Part shown: piece after piece, positions 55,498 through 62,546 of the stretch
Layout of the letters: each line of letters starts with the position of its first letter
How positions within the stretch are numbered: position 1 is the first letter of the stretch
Assembly: GCA_009360345.1 (NCBI GenBank)
Contig: SPDP01000002.1
Span: forward strand, 558,001-622,000
Direction: 5' to 3'
Length of the DNA stretch: 64,000 nucleotides
Origin: Alcaligenaceae bacterium SAGV5
GTDB lineage: Bacteria > Pseudomonadota > Gammaproteobacteria > Burkholderiales > Burkholderiaceae_B
Notes under the pieces: model-generated
Databases searched by the model: none
What the model saw: only the letters and a program-made list of their open reading frames with translations
What the model was told of the DNA's origin: nothing
Program-made: the position numbers and the translations under genes

Positions 55498-56247
55498 CTA
55501 GCGGATGCGGCCCGCTCCCGGTTTGTGGGACACCACGTCGCCGAACTCACGGGATTCGAGAATCGCCAGCCGCGCCTCGTCGATGACGGCCGCGTGTTCG
55601 CGGGCGCGGCGGCGGCGCTCCAGCAGGATCAGGCGCTTGGTCTGCGCCACCGCGGCCGCGGAGTTCGAGGCGATGCGCCGGGCCAGGGCCAGCGCGGCCG
55701 CGACGCTGTCGGGCACGACCTCGTCCACCAACCCGATGCGCAGCGCTTCCCGAGGTTCGATCAGCCGGGCCGTCAGCATCAGGTCCAGCGCGCGCGGCTC
55801 GCCCACCAGCCCCGGCAGGGTGACGGCGCTGACGCCCGAGAGCATGCCGTGCTGGACCTCGGGAAACCCCAGCCTGCCGGTCTCGGCGGCGATACGGAAA
55901 TCGGCATGGATGGCCAGGGTCAGCCCCATGCCTATGGTGAAGCCGTGCAGCGCGGCCACGACCGGCTTGTGGAGTTCCACGCCTATGCCGGGGATCGCGT
56001 CCATCAGCGTCCGCGTGTCCACCATGGTGCCGGTGGCCTGCATCTCCTTGATGTCCGACCCCGCGCAGAAGGCCTTCTCGCCCGCGCCGCGCAGCAGCAA
56101 CACCGATACGGCGGGATCCTGGGCGGCTTCACGCCAGATGCGGCCCAGTTCCCGCTTCGCGGGCACGTCCAGCGCATTCATGCGCTCCGGGCGATTGATG
56201 ACGATCTCGTGAATGCCGCTGTCGAGCGGACGGTAGTCGATACCCAT
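55498..56247 (-). CDS. enoyl-CoA hydratase/isomerase family protein
   Basis: A 249-residue crotonase-fold enzyme. Oxyanion-hole segments are AFCAGSDIKEM and HGFTIGMGLTLAIHADF; the acidic catalytic position is probably E in GFPEVQHGM. The second glutamate of classic hydratases is not obvious, so hydratase, isomerase and hydrolase activities all remain open. It is divergent from the alcohol dehydrogenase/acyl-CoA ligase operon across a 131-base spacer with a palindrome that recurs before the IclR gene. Confidence 0.87.
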   Translation of the reverse strand: MGIDYRPLDSGIHEIVINRPERMNALDVPAKRELGRIWREAAQDPAVSVLLLRGAGEKAFCAGSDIKEMQATGTMVDTRTLMDAIPGIGVELHKPVVAALHGFTIGMGLTLAIHADFRIAAETGRLGFPEVQHGMLSGVSAVTLPGLVGEPRALDLMLTARLIEPREALRIGLVDEVVPDSVAAALALARRIASNSAAAVAQTKRLILLERRRRAREHAAVIDEARLAILESREFGDVVSHKPGAGRIR

Positions 56248-56340
56248 GCTGGCCTCTACGCGTGAATGGCGCCGGCGATACGTTGACAGGTCGACGCCGG
56301 CTATGCAAACTATACCTCATGTGTGAATAGTAAACATTAT

Positions 56341-56355
56341 GTGCATATTATGCAC
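56341..56355. promoter_or_regulatory. palindromic operator, probable IclR site
   Basis: GTGCATATTATGCAC is a perfect 7+1+7 palindrome 23 bases before the alcohol dehydrogenase start and within the spacer to the divergent enoyl-CoA hydratase gene. The same sequence with one change occurs before the IclR gene at 59914. The spacer is notably AT-rich. Confidence 0.65.
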
Positions 56356-56378
56356 TTTCAACCCAGGATGCCCTTACC

Positions 56379-57407
56379 ATGAAAGCCGTCATTCTTTCCG
56401 CCTTCGGCGCCCCCGATACCCTGGAGATCCGCGAGATCCCCACCCCCTCGCCCACGGCCGGCGAGGTCCTGGTGCAGGTCAAGGCGGCCGGCATCTGCCA
56501 TCACGACGTCCTGCATCGCGCGGGCAAGCTGCCGGGCGCGCGCGCCGGCGTTGTCCTGGGCCATGAGACCGCGGGCGAGGTCGTGGCGGTGGGCGACGGC
56601 GTGCTCACGCACAGCGTGGGAGACCCCGTGGTCATCTACCAGCGGCAGTTCTGCGGCCTGTGCCGCAACTGCCTGCGCGGCCGGCAGGACATGTGCCGGG
56701 CACTGGGCCTGCCCGCCGTCGATACCGTGGGCGGCTACGCGGAATATGTCTGCGTGCCCGCGCCCATGGCCATCCCCGTGCCGCGCGGCCTGCCCTGGGA
56801 AGCCGCGGCGCTGTCGTGCTGCCCGATAGGCACCAGCCTGCGCGCGCTGCGGACCCTGGCCGGCACCAATCCCGGCGATACGGTCCTCATCACCGGCGCC
56901 AGCGGCGGCCTGGGCATGCATCAGATCCAGATCGTGCGCGCCCTGGGCGCGCGTTCGATCGCCGTCACCTCGAGTCCGGCCAAGGCCGCGCATCTGCGGT
57001 CGCTCGGGGCGGACGAAGTGATCGTGGCCCCGGACCTGAAATTCAGCGCCCAGGCCTGGCAGCTCACAGGCAAGCAGGGCGTGGACATCGCCATCGACAA
57101 CCTCGGCCTGTCCCTGCCCGAGACCCTGCGCAGCATGGCCCAGGGCGGCACGGTGGTCGTGCTCGGCAACATCGGCGGCCAGGCGGTGGACGTGCTGCCC
57201 GGCCTGTTGATCGGCCGCAGGATACGCGTCATGGGGTCGGGCAGCGGTACGCTGGAAGACATCCGCCAGGCGCTGGCGATGCTGGCTTCCGGCCAGATCC
57301 GCCCAGTGGTCTCCGCCACCTTGCCTTTTGACGAGATCCGCCGCGCCCACGAACTCCTCGACACCAAGGCCGTGGAAGGCCGCGTGATCATGCAGGGCTG
57401 GCTATGA
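56379..57407 (+). CDS. zinc-dependent alcohol dehydrogenase family protein
   Basis: A 342-residue medium-chain dehydrogenase. Catalytic zinc ligands C40 and H62-E63 (GHE) and the structural-zinc cysteines C92, C95, C98 and C106 are all present; the NAD(P) motif reads VLITGASGGLGMHQIQI. It oxidises an alcohol or reduces an aldehyde/enone. Its stop overlaps the ligase start by ATGA, so the product may be an acid passed to CoA activation after further oxidation. Confidence 0.9.
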   Translation: MKAVILSAFGAPDTLEIREIPTPSPTAGEVLVQVKAAGICHHDVLHRAGKLPGARAGVVLGHETAGEVVAVGDGVLTHSVGDPVVIYQRQFCGLCRNCLRGRQDMCRALGLPAVDTVGGYAEYVCVPAPMAIPVPRGLPWEAAALSCCPIGTSLRALRTLAGTNPGDTVLITGASGGLGMHQIQIVRALGARSIAVTSSPAKAAHLRSLGADEVIVAPDLKFSAQAWQLTGKQGVDIAIDNLGLSLPETLRSMAQGGTVVVLGNIGGQAVDVLPGLLIGRRIRVMGSGSGTLEDIRQALAMLASGQIRPVVSATLPFDEIRRAHELLDTKAVEGRVIMQGWL

Positions 57408-58897
57408 ACATCGGCGCCCTTCTTCGGCAGTGTGCCCAGCGCTGGCCCCGCCAGCCCGCGGTCGTGGACGCGCGCGACGGCAGCGTCCTCGATTTCCAAT
57501 CGTTCGCCGCGCGCGTGTTCGGACTGGGCCACGCGCTGCGCGCGGACGGACTCGGCGACGGTGAACGCATCGCCATCCTGGGGGACAACACGCCCGCCTA
57601 TCTGGTCTGGGACTATGGCGCGATGTCGGCGGGGCTGGTCCGGGTGCCGCTCGATCCGGCGCTCAGCGCCGACGAGCAGGCGGCGCAATTGGCCGACGCC
57701 CAGGCCAGCCTGCTGGCATACGGCGCCGAATACGGCGAACGCGCGCGCGAACTGGCTGCCCGCGTGCCCGGACTGCGGCTGCGCCCGCTGGAGGCCGACG
57801 CGGGCAGCCGCGAGACGCCCGCGGCCACCCCCGCCGCCGACGCCATGGCCTCGCTCAACTACACGGGCGGCAGCACGGGCGCCCCGAAGGCCGTGGTCAT
57901 CACCCACGGCAGCATCACCTCCGCCCTGCAGAACATCGCCATGGCCCGCGGCCAGCATCCCGGCGACGTCATGCTCAACATGCGGCCGCTGTGGCCGATC
58001 GCCGCCATCATCGTGCTGGCCCAGCTGGCCGCGGGCGGCGCGGTCGTGCTTGCCGGCCGTTTCGAGCCCGTTCGATTCCTGGAACTGCTGGCCCATCACC
58101 GCGCCACCTCGACCTCCCTGGTTCCCACGCACCTGGTGCGGCTGCTGAAAGAAACCCGGCCCGCCGACCACGATCTGAGTGCGCTGCGCAGCATGGACGT
58201 GGGGGCGGCGGCCATTCCGCCCGACACCTTCCTGGCCGCCATCGAAGCTTTCGGACCGCGCTTGGGCATCCTGTACGGACTGACCGAAGCGTCGTGGAGC
58301 TGCTACCAGCCGCCGGACGCGCTGGCCGATCCCGCCGGCCGGGCACAGGCCGTGCGCAGCGTGGGCCGGCCGGTGTTCGGCTGCGAGATCCGCATCGAAC
58401 ACGATGGAAATCCCGCGCCGGCGGACACCGAAGGCGAAGTGCTGATACGCGGCGCGCACGTCGCGGCCGGCTACTGGCGGCAGCCGGAATTGACCGCCCG
58501 GGTATTCCGCGACGGCTGGTTCCGCACCGGGGATCTCGGCATCCTCGACGCGTCGGGCGTGCTGCGCATCACCGGCCGGCTCAAGGAAGTGATACGCAGC
58601 GGCGGCAAGTCCATTCTTCCGGACGAGGTGGAGCGCGCGCTGTGCAGCCACCCGGCGGTGGCCGAAGCGGCCGCGGCCGGACTTCCCGACCCGGAGTGGG
58701 GCGAGATCGTCGGCGCCGCCGTCGTGCTGCGCGCGGGTGCGGCGGCCACGGCCGAGGAACTGATGGAACACTGCCGCCAGTCCTTGTCCGGCTTCAAGAA
58801 GCCGCGCGTGATCCGTTTCGCCCCGGCCATCCCCAAGTCCCACTACGGCAAGGTGCAGCGGGCCAAGGTACGTGCGCTGCTGGTGGACGAGGCCTGA
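57404..58897 (+). CDS. acyl-CoA ligase (AMP-binding family)
   Basis: A 497-residue adenylate-forming ligase. Motifs: P-loop LNYTGGSTGAPKAV, ILYGLTEASW, GWFRTGDLGIL, the hinge RLKEVIRSGGKSILPDEVE and the C-terminal lysine in KSHYGKVQRAK. The pattern is of a medium-chain fatty or aryl acyl-CoA ligase. Coupled to the alcohol dehydrogenase by ATGA. With the divergent enoyl-CoA hydratase it suggests beta-oxidation-like breakdown of an alcohol- or aldehyde-derived acid. Confidence 0.88.
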   Translation: MNIGALLRQCAQRWPRQPAVVDARDGSVLDFQSFAARVFGLGHALRADGLGDGERIAILGDNTPAYLVWDYGAMSAGLVRVPLDPALSADEQAAQLADAQASLLAYGAEYGERARELAARVPGLRLRPLEADAGSRETPAATPAADAMASLNYTGGSTGAPKAVVITHGSITSALQNIAMARGQHPGDVMLNMRPLWPIAAIIVLAQLAAGGAVVLAGRFEPVRFLELLAHHRATSTSLVPTHLVRLLKETRPADHDLSALRSMDVGAAAIPPDTFLAAIEAFGPRLGILYGLTEASWSCYQPPDALADPAGRAQAVRSVGRPVFGCEIRIEHDGNPAPADTEGEVLIRGAHVAAGYWRQPELTARVFRDGWFRTGDLGILDASGVLRITGRLKEVIRSGGKSILPDEVERALCSHPAVAEAAAAGLPDPEWGEIVGAAVVLRAGAAATAEELMEHCRQSLSGFKKPRVIRFAPAIPKSHYGKVQRAKVRALLVDEA

Positions 58898-58898
58898 G

Positions 58899-58917
58899 GA
58901 CGCCAAGCCCGGGCGTC
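58899..58917. terminator. bidirectional hairpin between convergent ligase and Bug genes
   Basis: GACGCC (58899-58904) and GGCGTC (58912-58917) enclose the 7-base loop AAGCCCG in the 18-base gap between the two stop codons. Short and without U-tracts, so weak evidence. Confidence 0.35.
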
Positions 58918-59884
58918 ACTGCTCCGCGATATTGGCCAGCTTCACGATCTCGCGCGACTTGGCCGTTTCCTGGTCGATGAACGCCCGGAAACGGGCGCCG
59001 GACACGCCCGACGGTTCGAGCCCCTGGCGCTCGAACCAGGCGCGCGTATCCGGCTCCGCCACGAAGCGCTTGACGGCGGCTTCCAGCTTGTCCACCACGG
59101 GCGCGGGCAGGCCGGCCGGCCCCCACAACCCGTACCAGGTCGAAAAATTGACCTCGGGATAGCCCGCCTCGGCAAACGTCGGCACCTCGGGGGCCAACGC
59201 GCTGCGTTTGTTCCCCGTGACCGCCAGCGCCTTGAGCTTGCCGGCCTTGACCGGGGGCAACGACGTCAGCAGCGGATCGATCATGCCGCTGACCTGGCCG
59301 CCCATCAGGTCCACCAGCGCCGGCCCCGTGCCCTTGTAGAGCACGGTGGGCACGGCCAGCCCGGCCCGGTACTTGAAAGACTCCACCGCCAGATGGCCGG
59401 CCGCGCCGAAACCTCCCACCGCGAAGCTGTACCGGTCAGGCGCCGCCTTGGCCTTCGCCACGAAGTCCTGCACCGACTCGGCCGGCGCGGACGCCGGCGT
59501 GACGAACAGCAGCGGCCCCGACGCGACCAGCGCGAGATGCGTCAGGTCCTTGCCGGGATCGAAGGGCGGCTTGTCCTTCATGATGAGCGGATTGACGACC
59601 AGGGTCGACGCCGTGAACAGCAGCGTATAGCCGTCGGCCGGTGCCCTGACCACCGCATCGGCGCCGATGTTGCCGGAAGCGCCGGCGCGGTTCTCGACCA
59701 CCACCTTCTGCGAGAACTGCTCGGACAGGCGCACCGCGAGCGTGCGCGCGACCGCATCCACCGCGCCGCCGGCCGCGAACGGCACGATCAGCCTGACCGG
59801 CCGGGAGGGGTATTCATCCGCCGCCGCGGGCACAGCGGCCAGCACGAAAAACGACGCAAACCAGTAAGCACGCAGGGACGGCAT
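58916..59884 (-). CDS. Bug/TctC-family periplasmic substrate-binding receptor
   Basis: A 322-residue Bug receptor: signal peptide YWFASFFVLAAVPAAA, entry motif YPSRPVRLIVPFAAGG, core TVLYKGTGPALVDLMGGQ (the usual histidine-valine-proline before the tyrosine is changed to T-V-L). The ATG at 59884 was preferred to the GTG at 59890 for spacing from AGAGG. It is divergent from the IclR gene, and the palindromes between them suggest IclR control, as for the ligase operon it faces. Confidence 0.91.
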   Translation of the reverse strand: MPSLRAYWFASFFVLAAVPAAADEYPSRPVRLIVPFAAGGAVDAVARTLAVRLSEQFSQKVVVENRAGASGNIGADAVVRAPADGYTLLFTASTLVVNPLIMKDKPPFDPGKDLTHLALVASGPLLFVTPASAPAESVQDFVAKAKAAPDRYSFAVGGFGAAGHLAVESFKYRAGLAVPTVLYKGTGPALVDLMGGQVSGMIDPLLTSLPPVKAGKLKALAVTGNKRSALAPEVPTFAEAGYPEVNFSTWYGLWGPAGLPAPVVDKLEAAVKRFVAEPDTRAWFERQGLEPSGVSGARFRAFIDQETAKSREIVKLANIAEQ

Positions 59885-59913
59885 GGCCACAACCTCTCAT
59901 GATCGTTGGTATT

Positions 59914-59948
59914 GTGCATATTACGCACTACAAGCTTGTAATACGCAC
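59914..59948. promoter_or_regulatory. compound operator between Bug and IclR genes
   Basis: GTGCATATTACGCAC (59914-59928) matches the site at 56341 in 14 of 15 bases. It is followed by the perfect palindrome TACAAGCTTGTA (59929-59940) and a second TACGCAC half-site at 59942-59948, exactly 20 bases (about two helical turns) after the first at 59922-59928. This arrangement suits cooperative binding of an IclR dimer pair. Confidence 0.65.
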
Positions 59949-59980
59949 TCAAAGATTAGCGATACCATGTCGCGACGTCA

Positions 59981-60772
59981 ATGATTCCCGCTATCGTGCC
60001 CATGCCCCGCCAGCCCTCCACTTCCGCAGCGCCGCCCGGCAATCGGGTCCAGGTCATCGACCGGGCCATGCTCCTGCTCGACGTGCTGATGCGCATGCCG
60101 CGGGGCGCGTCGGCGCTCGAACTGGCCCAGGCGACGGAACTGGACCGCACCACGGTCCATCGCGTGCTGCGCACCCTGGCCTTCTGGGGCATGGTGCAAG
60201 CGCGGGAAGGCGTCTACGCCCTGGGGCCGAAGTGCCTGGTGCTGGGAACGGCCCAGCACGACCGGCTCGGCATACGGCGGGCCGCCCTGCCGCACGCGAT
60301 CGAGCTGCAGGAGAAAGGCGTGGGCAAGCGCCGCGCGATCGTCTCGATCTCCGTGCCGGCGCTGGATGAAGTGGTGATCATCGAACGCATCTGGGCCCCA
60401 TCCGTGCCGCTGAACATCATCACCGACATCGGCACCCATTTCCCGCTGGACGCCAGCGTGAGCGGACGCGCGATCCTGGCGGCCTGGCCGCGCGAGCAGG
60501 GCATCGCGCACGTGGGCGAGGAACGCTATGCCGCCGCCGCGGAACGGCTGGAGTCGATACGCGCGGCCCGGGGCCTGTCGTTCGGACTGAGCGAGATGCG
60601 GCCCGGCGTGGGGACGCTCGCATGCCCGGTGTTCGGCCGCGGCGGCGAGGCGGTGGCCGCGCTGATCGTGGCCGGGCTGGCGCTGGAGGAAGAACTCGAT
60701 CCCGAGGCCCCCCTGGCCCAGCACGCGCTGCGCAGCGCGGCCAATATCTCGGCCGTGCTGCGCGCGAGCTAG
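59981..60772 (+). CDS. IclR-family transcriptional regulator
   Basis: A 263-residue IclR regulator: N-terminal winged helix with ASALELAQATELDRTTVHRVLRTLAFWG (in two helices) and a C-terminal effector domain with HFPLDASVSGRAILAAW and MRPGVGTLACPVF. Start is ATG 59981 or the ATG at 60002; neither has a clear ribosome site. Probably regulates itself, the divergent Bug gene, and the dehydrogenase/ligase and hydratase genes through the shared palindrome. Confidence 0.9.
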   Translation: MIPAIVPMPRQPSTSAAPPGNRVQVIDRAMLLLDVLMRMPRGASALELAQATELDRTTVHRVLRTLAFWGMVQAREGVYALGPKCLVLGTAQHDRLGIRRAALPHAIELQEKGVGKRRAIVSISVPALDEVVIIERIWAPSVPLNIITDIGTHFPLDASVSGRAILAAWPREQGIAHVGEERYAAAAERLESIRAARGLSFGLSEMRPGVGTLACPVFGRGGEAVAALIVAGLALEEELDPEAPLAQHALRSAANISAVLRAS

Positions 60773-60813
60773 CCCCGGGAAAGACCGTCCTTTTCGGTTA
60801 GTATTCCGGGTTC

Positions 60814-61566
60814 ATGACCGTACTGACCTTCCTGCTGTTCCTCGCCTGCGTGGGCCTGTCGGCCTACTGCCAGAACCTTACCGGTTTTGCCTTCGCCCTG
60901 CTGCTGCTCGGCATGGTCGGCGCCTTCGGACTGATGCCCATTCCCGAGGCGGCCAACGTGGCCAGCGTCCTGAGCCTGGCGAACGCCTGGGCCTACTGGC
61001 GCTACAACCGCGTCACCTTCGACTGGCCCCTGCTGCGCCCCATCCTGATCAGCAGCCTGCTGGGCGTGCTCGGCGGCGTCGCGCTGCTGGCCTGGCTCAG
61101 CGCCAACGCGGTCACGACGTTGCGCCTGCTGTTGGGCGTGGCCATCATCGGCTGCTCCATCCTCCTGCTCGTGCAGGCCGCTCCCCGCTCCCAGCCGTCG
61201 GGCAAGCCGGCGCTCTGGTTCTTCGGCGTCCTGTCGGGGCTGCTCGGCGGCCTCTTCTCGACGTCGGGGCCGCCCATGGTCTATCACCTGTACCGGCAGC
61301 CCCTGGACCGGGATCTGGTGCGCGAGTGCCTGTTCATGATGTTCGCCGCCAGCGCCGCCCTGCGCCTGGTGCTGGTGTCCGCCAGCGGGCATTTCGAATG
61401 GCGTTCGCTGCTGCTGGGCGTCTGCGCCGTTCCCGTGGTCGCGGGCGTGTCGTGGTGGCAGGCCAAGCATCCGCCGCCGATCTCCCGGCGCACCATCGAA
61501 TGGCTGGTGTGCGCACTGCTCATGTTGGCCGGCGCCAGCCTGATCTGGGCCAGCCTGAACAACTGA
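60814..61566 (+). CDS. TSUP-family (TauE/SafE) membrane transporter
   Basis: A 250-residue membrane protein with about eight helices (VLTFLLFLACVGLSAY, GFAFALLLLGMVGAFGL and others). The internal repeat typical of TSUP is seen in YCQNLTGFAFALLLLGM versus LSGLLGGLFSTSGPPMVYHL. It follows the IclR gene by 41 bases on the same strand and may be co-transcribed, offering a membrane route for a small organic acid of that regulon. Confidence 0.85.
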   Translation: MTVLTFLLFLACVGLSAYCQNLTGFAFALLLLGMVGAFGLMPIPEAANVASVLSLANAWAYWRYNRVTFDWPLLRPILISSLLGVLGGVALLAWLSANAVTTLRLLLGVAIIGCSILLLVQAAPRSQPSGKPALWFFGVLSGLLGGLFSTSGPPMVYHLYRQPLDRDLVRECLFMMFAASAALRLVLVSASGHFEWRSLLLGVCAVPVVAGVSWWQAKHPPPISRRTIEWLVCALLMLAGASLIWASLNN

Positions 61567-61575
61567 AACTGTTTA

Positions 61576-61590
61576 TTGTGCATTGCACAA
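61576..61590. promoter_or_regulatory. palindrome upstream of FeeM-like gene
   Basis: TTGTGCATTGCACAA is a perfect 7+1+7 palindrome, followed by CAAAAA. It lies 128 bases before the FeeM-like start codon and just after the TSUP stop. It shares GTGCA/TGCAC half-sites with the IclR sites but with four bases less between them, so a different regulator is likely. Confidence 0.45.
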
Positions 61591-61718
61591 CAAAAACCGG
61601 GCCATAACCCCCTTTTCCCCCGCCGTTGTAAGCAACTTCCCGCCGAGACATGCGAATCTGGTGTCACCGCTGCGATATCCGCAACGGGCACGCCTTCTCA
61701 TCATCACAAGGAAGTCAA

Positions 61719-62471
61719 ATGTCTTACGACAACGCTCTCCCCACCCGGTCCGGCCTGCTGCTGCCACTTTCCGAGCAAACCGCCGAGAACCTGCCCTTCA
61801 TCGTCCGCATCGCCCGGGACGACGAAGCCATGGACAAAGCCATCACCATGCGGCAGTCGGCCTACGGCCGCCACGTGCCGGAAATCGCCCGCAACCTGGG
61901 CGAACCGGAACTTCACGACCACGACCCCGGCTCCGTCGTGCTGCTGGCCGAATCCAAGTTCGACGGCGCTCCGCTCGGAACCATGCGCGTCCAGACCAAC
62001 ATGTGCGGTCCGCTGTGGCTGGAACAATCGGTCACCCTGCCCGATTGGCTCTCGGGCTACGCCCTGGCCGAAGCCACCCGGCTGGGCGTCGCCAGCGAAC
62101 GCATGGGCCGTGTCGCGAAAACGGCTCTTTTCAAAGCCTATTTCCTCTTTTGCGTGCAAGCTGGCATAGACTGGATGGTTATCGCCGGACGGTCTCCGCT
62201 CGATCGCCAATACGAGGCGCTGATGTTCCGCGAGGTATTCCCCGGCCAAGGTTTCATGCCGATGCGCCACGCGGGCAACATCCCGCACCGGGTGCTGGCT
62301 TTCGAAATCTCGACGGCCGAAAAACGGTGGCGCGAAGGCAGCCATCCTTTGTATCAATTTGTGTTCAAGACCCATCATCCGGACATTCGCATCGATGGGA
62401 ATTTGATTAACATTGACGCACTGCGCAGTGCTTCGCGGGAACGGGAAGACCTCCTTCAACCGCAGGCCTGA
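61719..62471 (+). CDS. FeeM-like N-acyl amino acid synthase / autoinducer-synthase-fold protein
   Basis: A 250-residue acyltransferase of the FeeM group, a GNAT-like fold related to LuxI-type autoinducer synthases. Recognisable blocks are VRIARDDEAMDKAITMRQSAYGRH, spanning the N-terminal helix, SGYALAEATRLGVASER and WMVIAGRSPLDRQYEALMF. FeeM itself joins an acyl chain from acyl carrier protein to tyrosine. Here acyl chain and acceptor are unknown. The ATG at 61719 follows AAGGAAG. A strong hairpin ends the transcript, and the next gene is a membrane sensor. Confidence 0.82.
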   Translation: MSYDNALPTRSGLLLPLSEQTAENLPFIVRIARDDEAMDKAITMRQSAYGRHVPEIARNLGEPELHDHDPGSVVLLAESKFDGAPLGTMRVQTNMCGPLWLEQSVTLPDWLSGYALAEATRLGVASERMGRVAKTALFKAYFLFCVQAGIDWMVIAGRSPLDRQYEALMFREVFPGQGFMPMRHAGNIPHRVLAFEISTAEKRWREGSHPLYQFVFKTHHPDIRIDGNLINIDALRSASREREDLLQPQA

Positions 62472-62483
62472 TCCGGCACGATC

Positions 62484-62510
62484 GGCGGCCCGCCCGGGGG
62501 GCGGGCCGCC
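62484..62510 (+). terminator. strong hairpin terminator after FeeM-like gene
   Basis: GGCGGCCCGCC (62484-62494) and GGCGGGCCGCC (62500-62510) form a perfect 11-pair stem with loop CGGGG, 13 bases after the stop. No U-tract, as for other hairpins in this window. Confidence 0.6.
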
Positions 62511-62546
62511 CACGAAACGAAAAGACCCCTCCTTGACAAGGCGAAC

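Noticed and set aside
62533..62538. TTGACA as a -35 box before the sensor gene
   Set aside because: It lies only 9 bases before the ATG, leaving no room for a -10 box for that gene.
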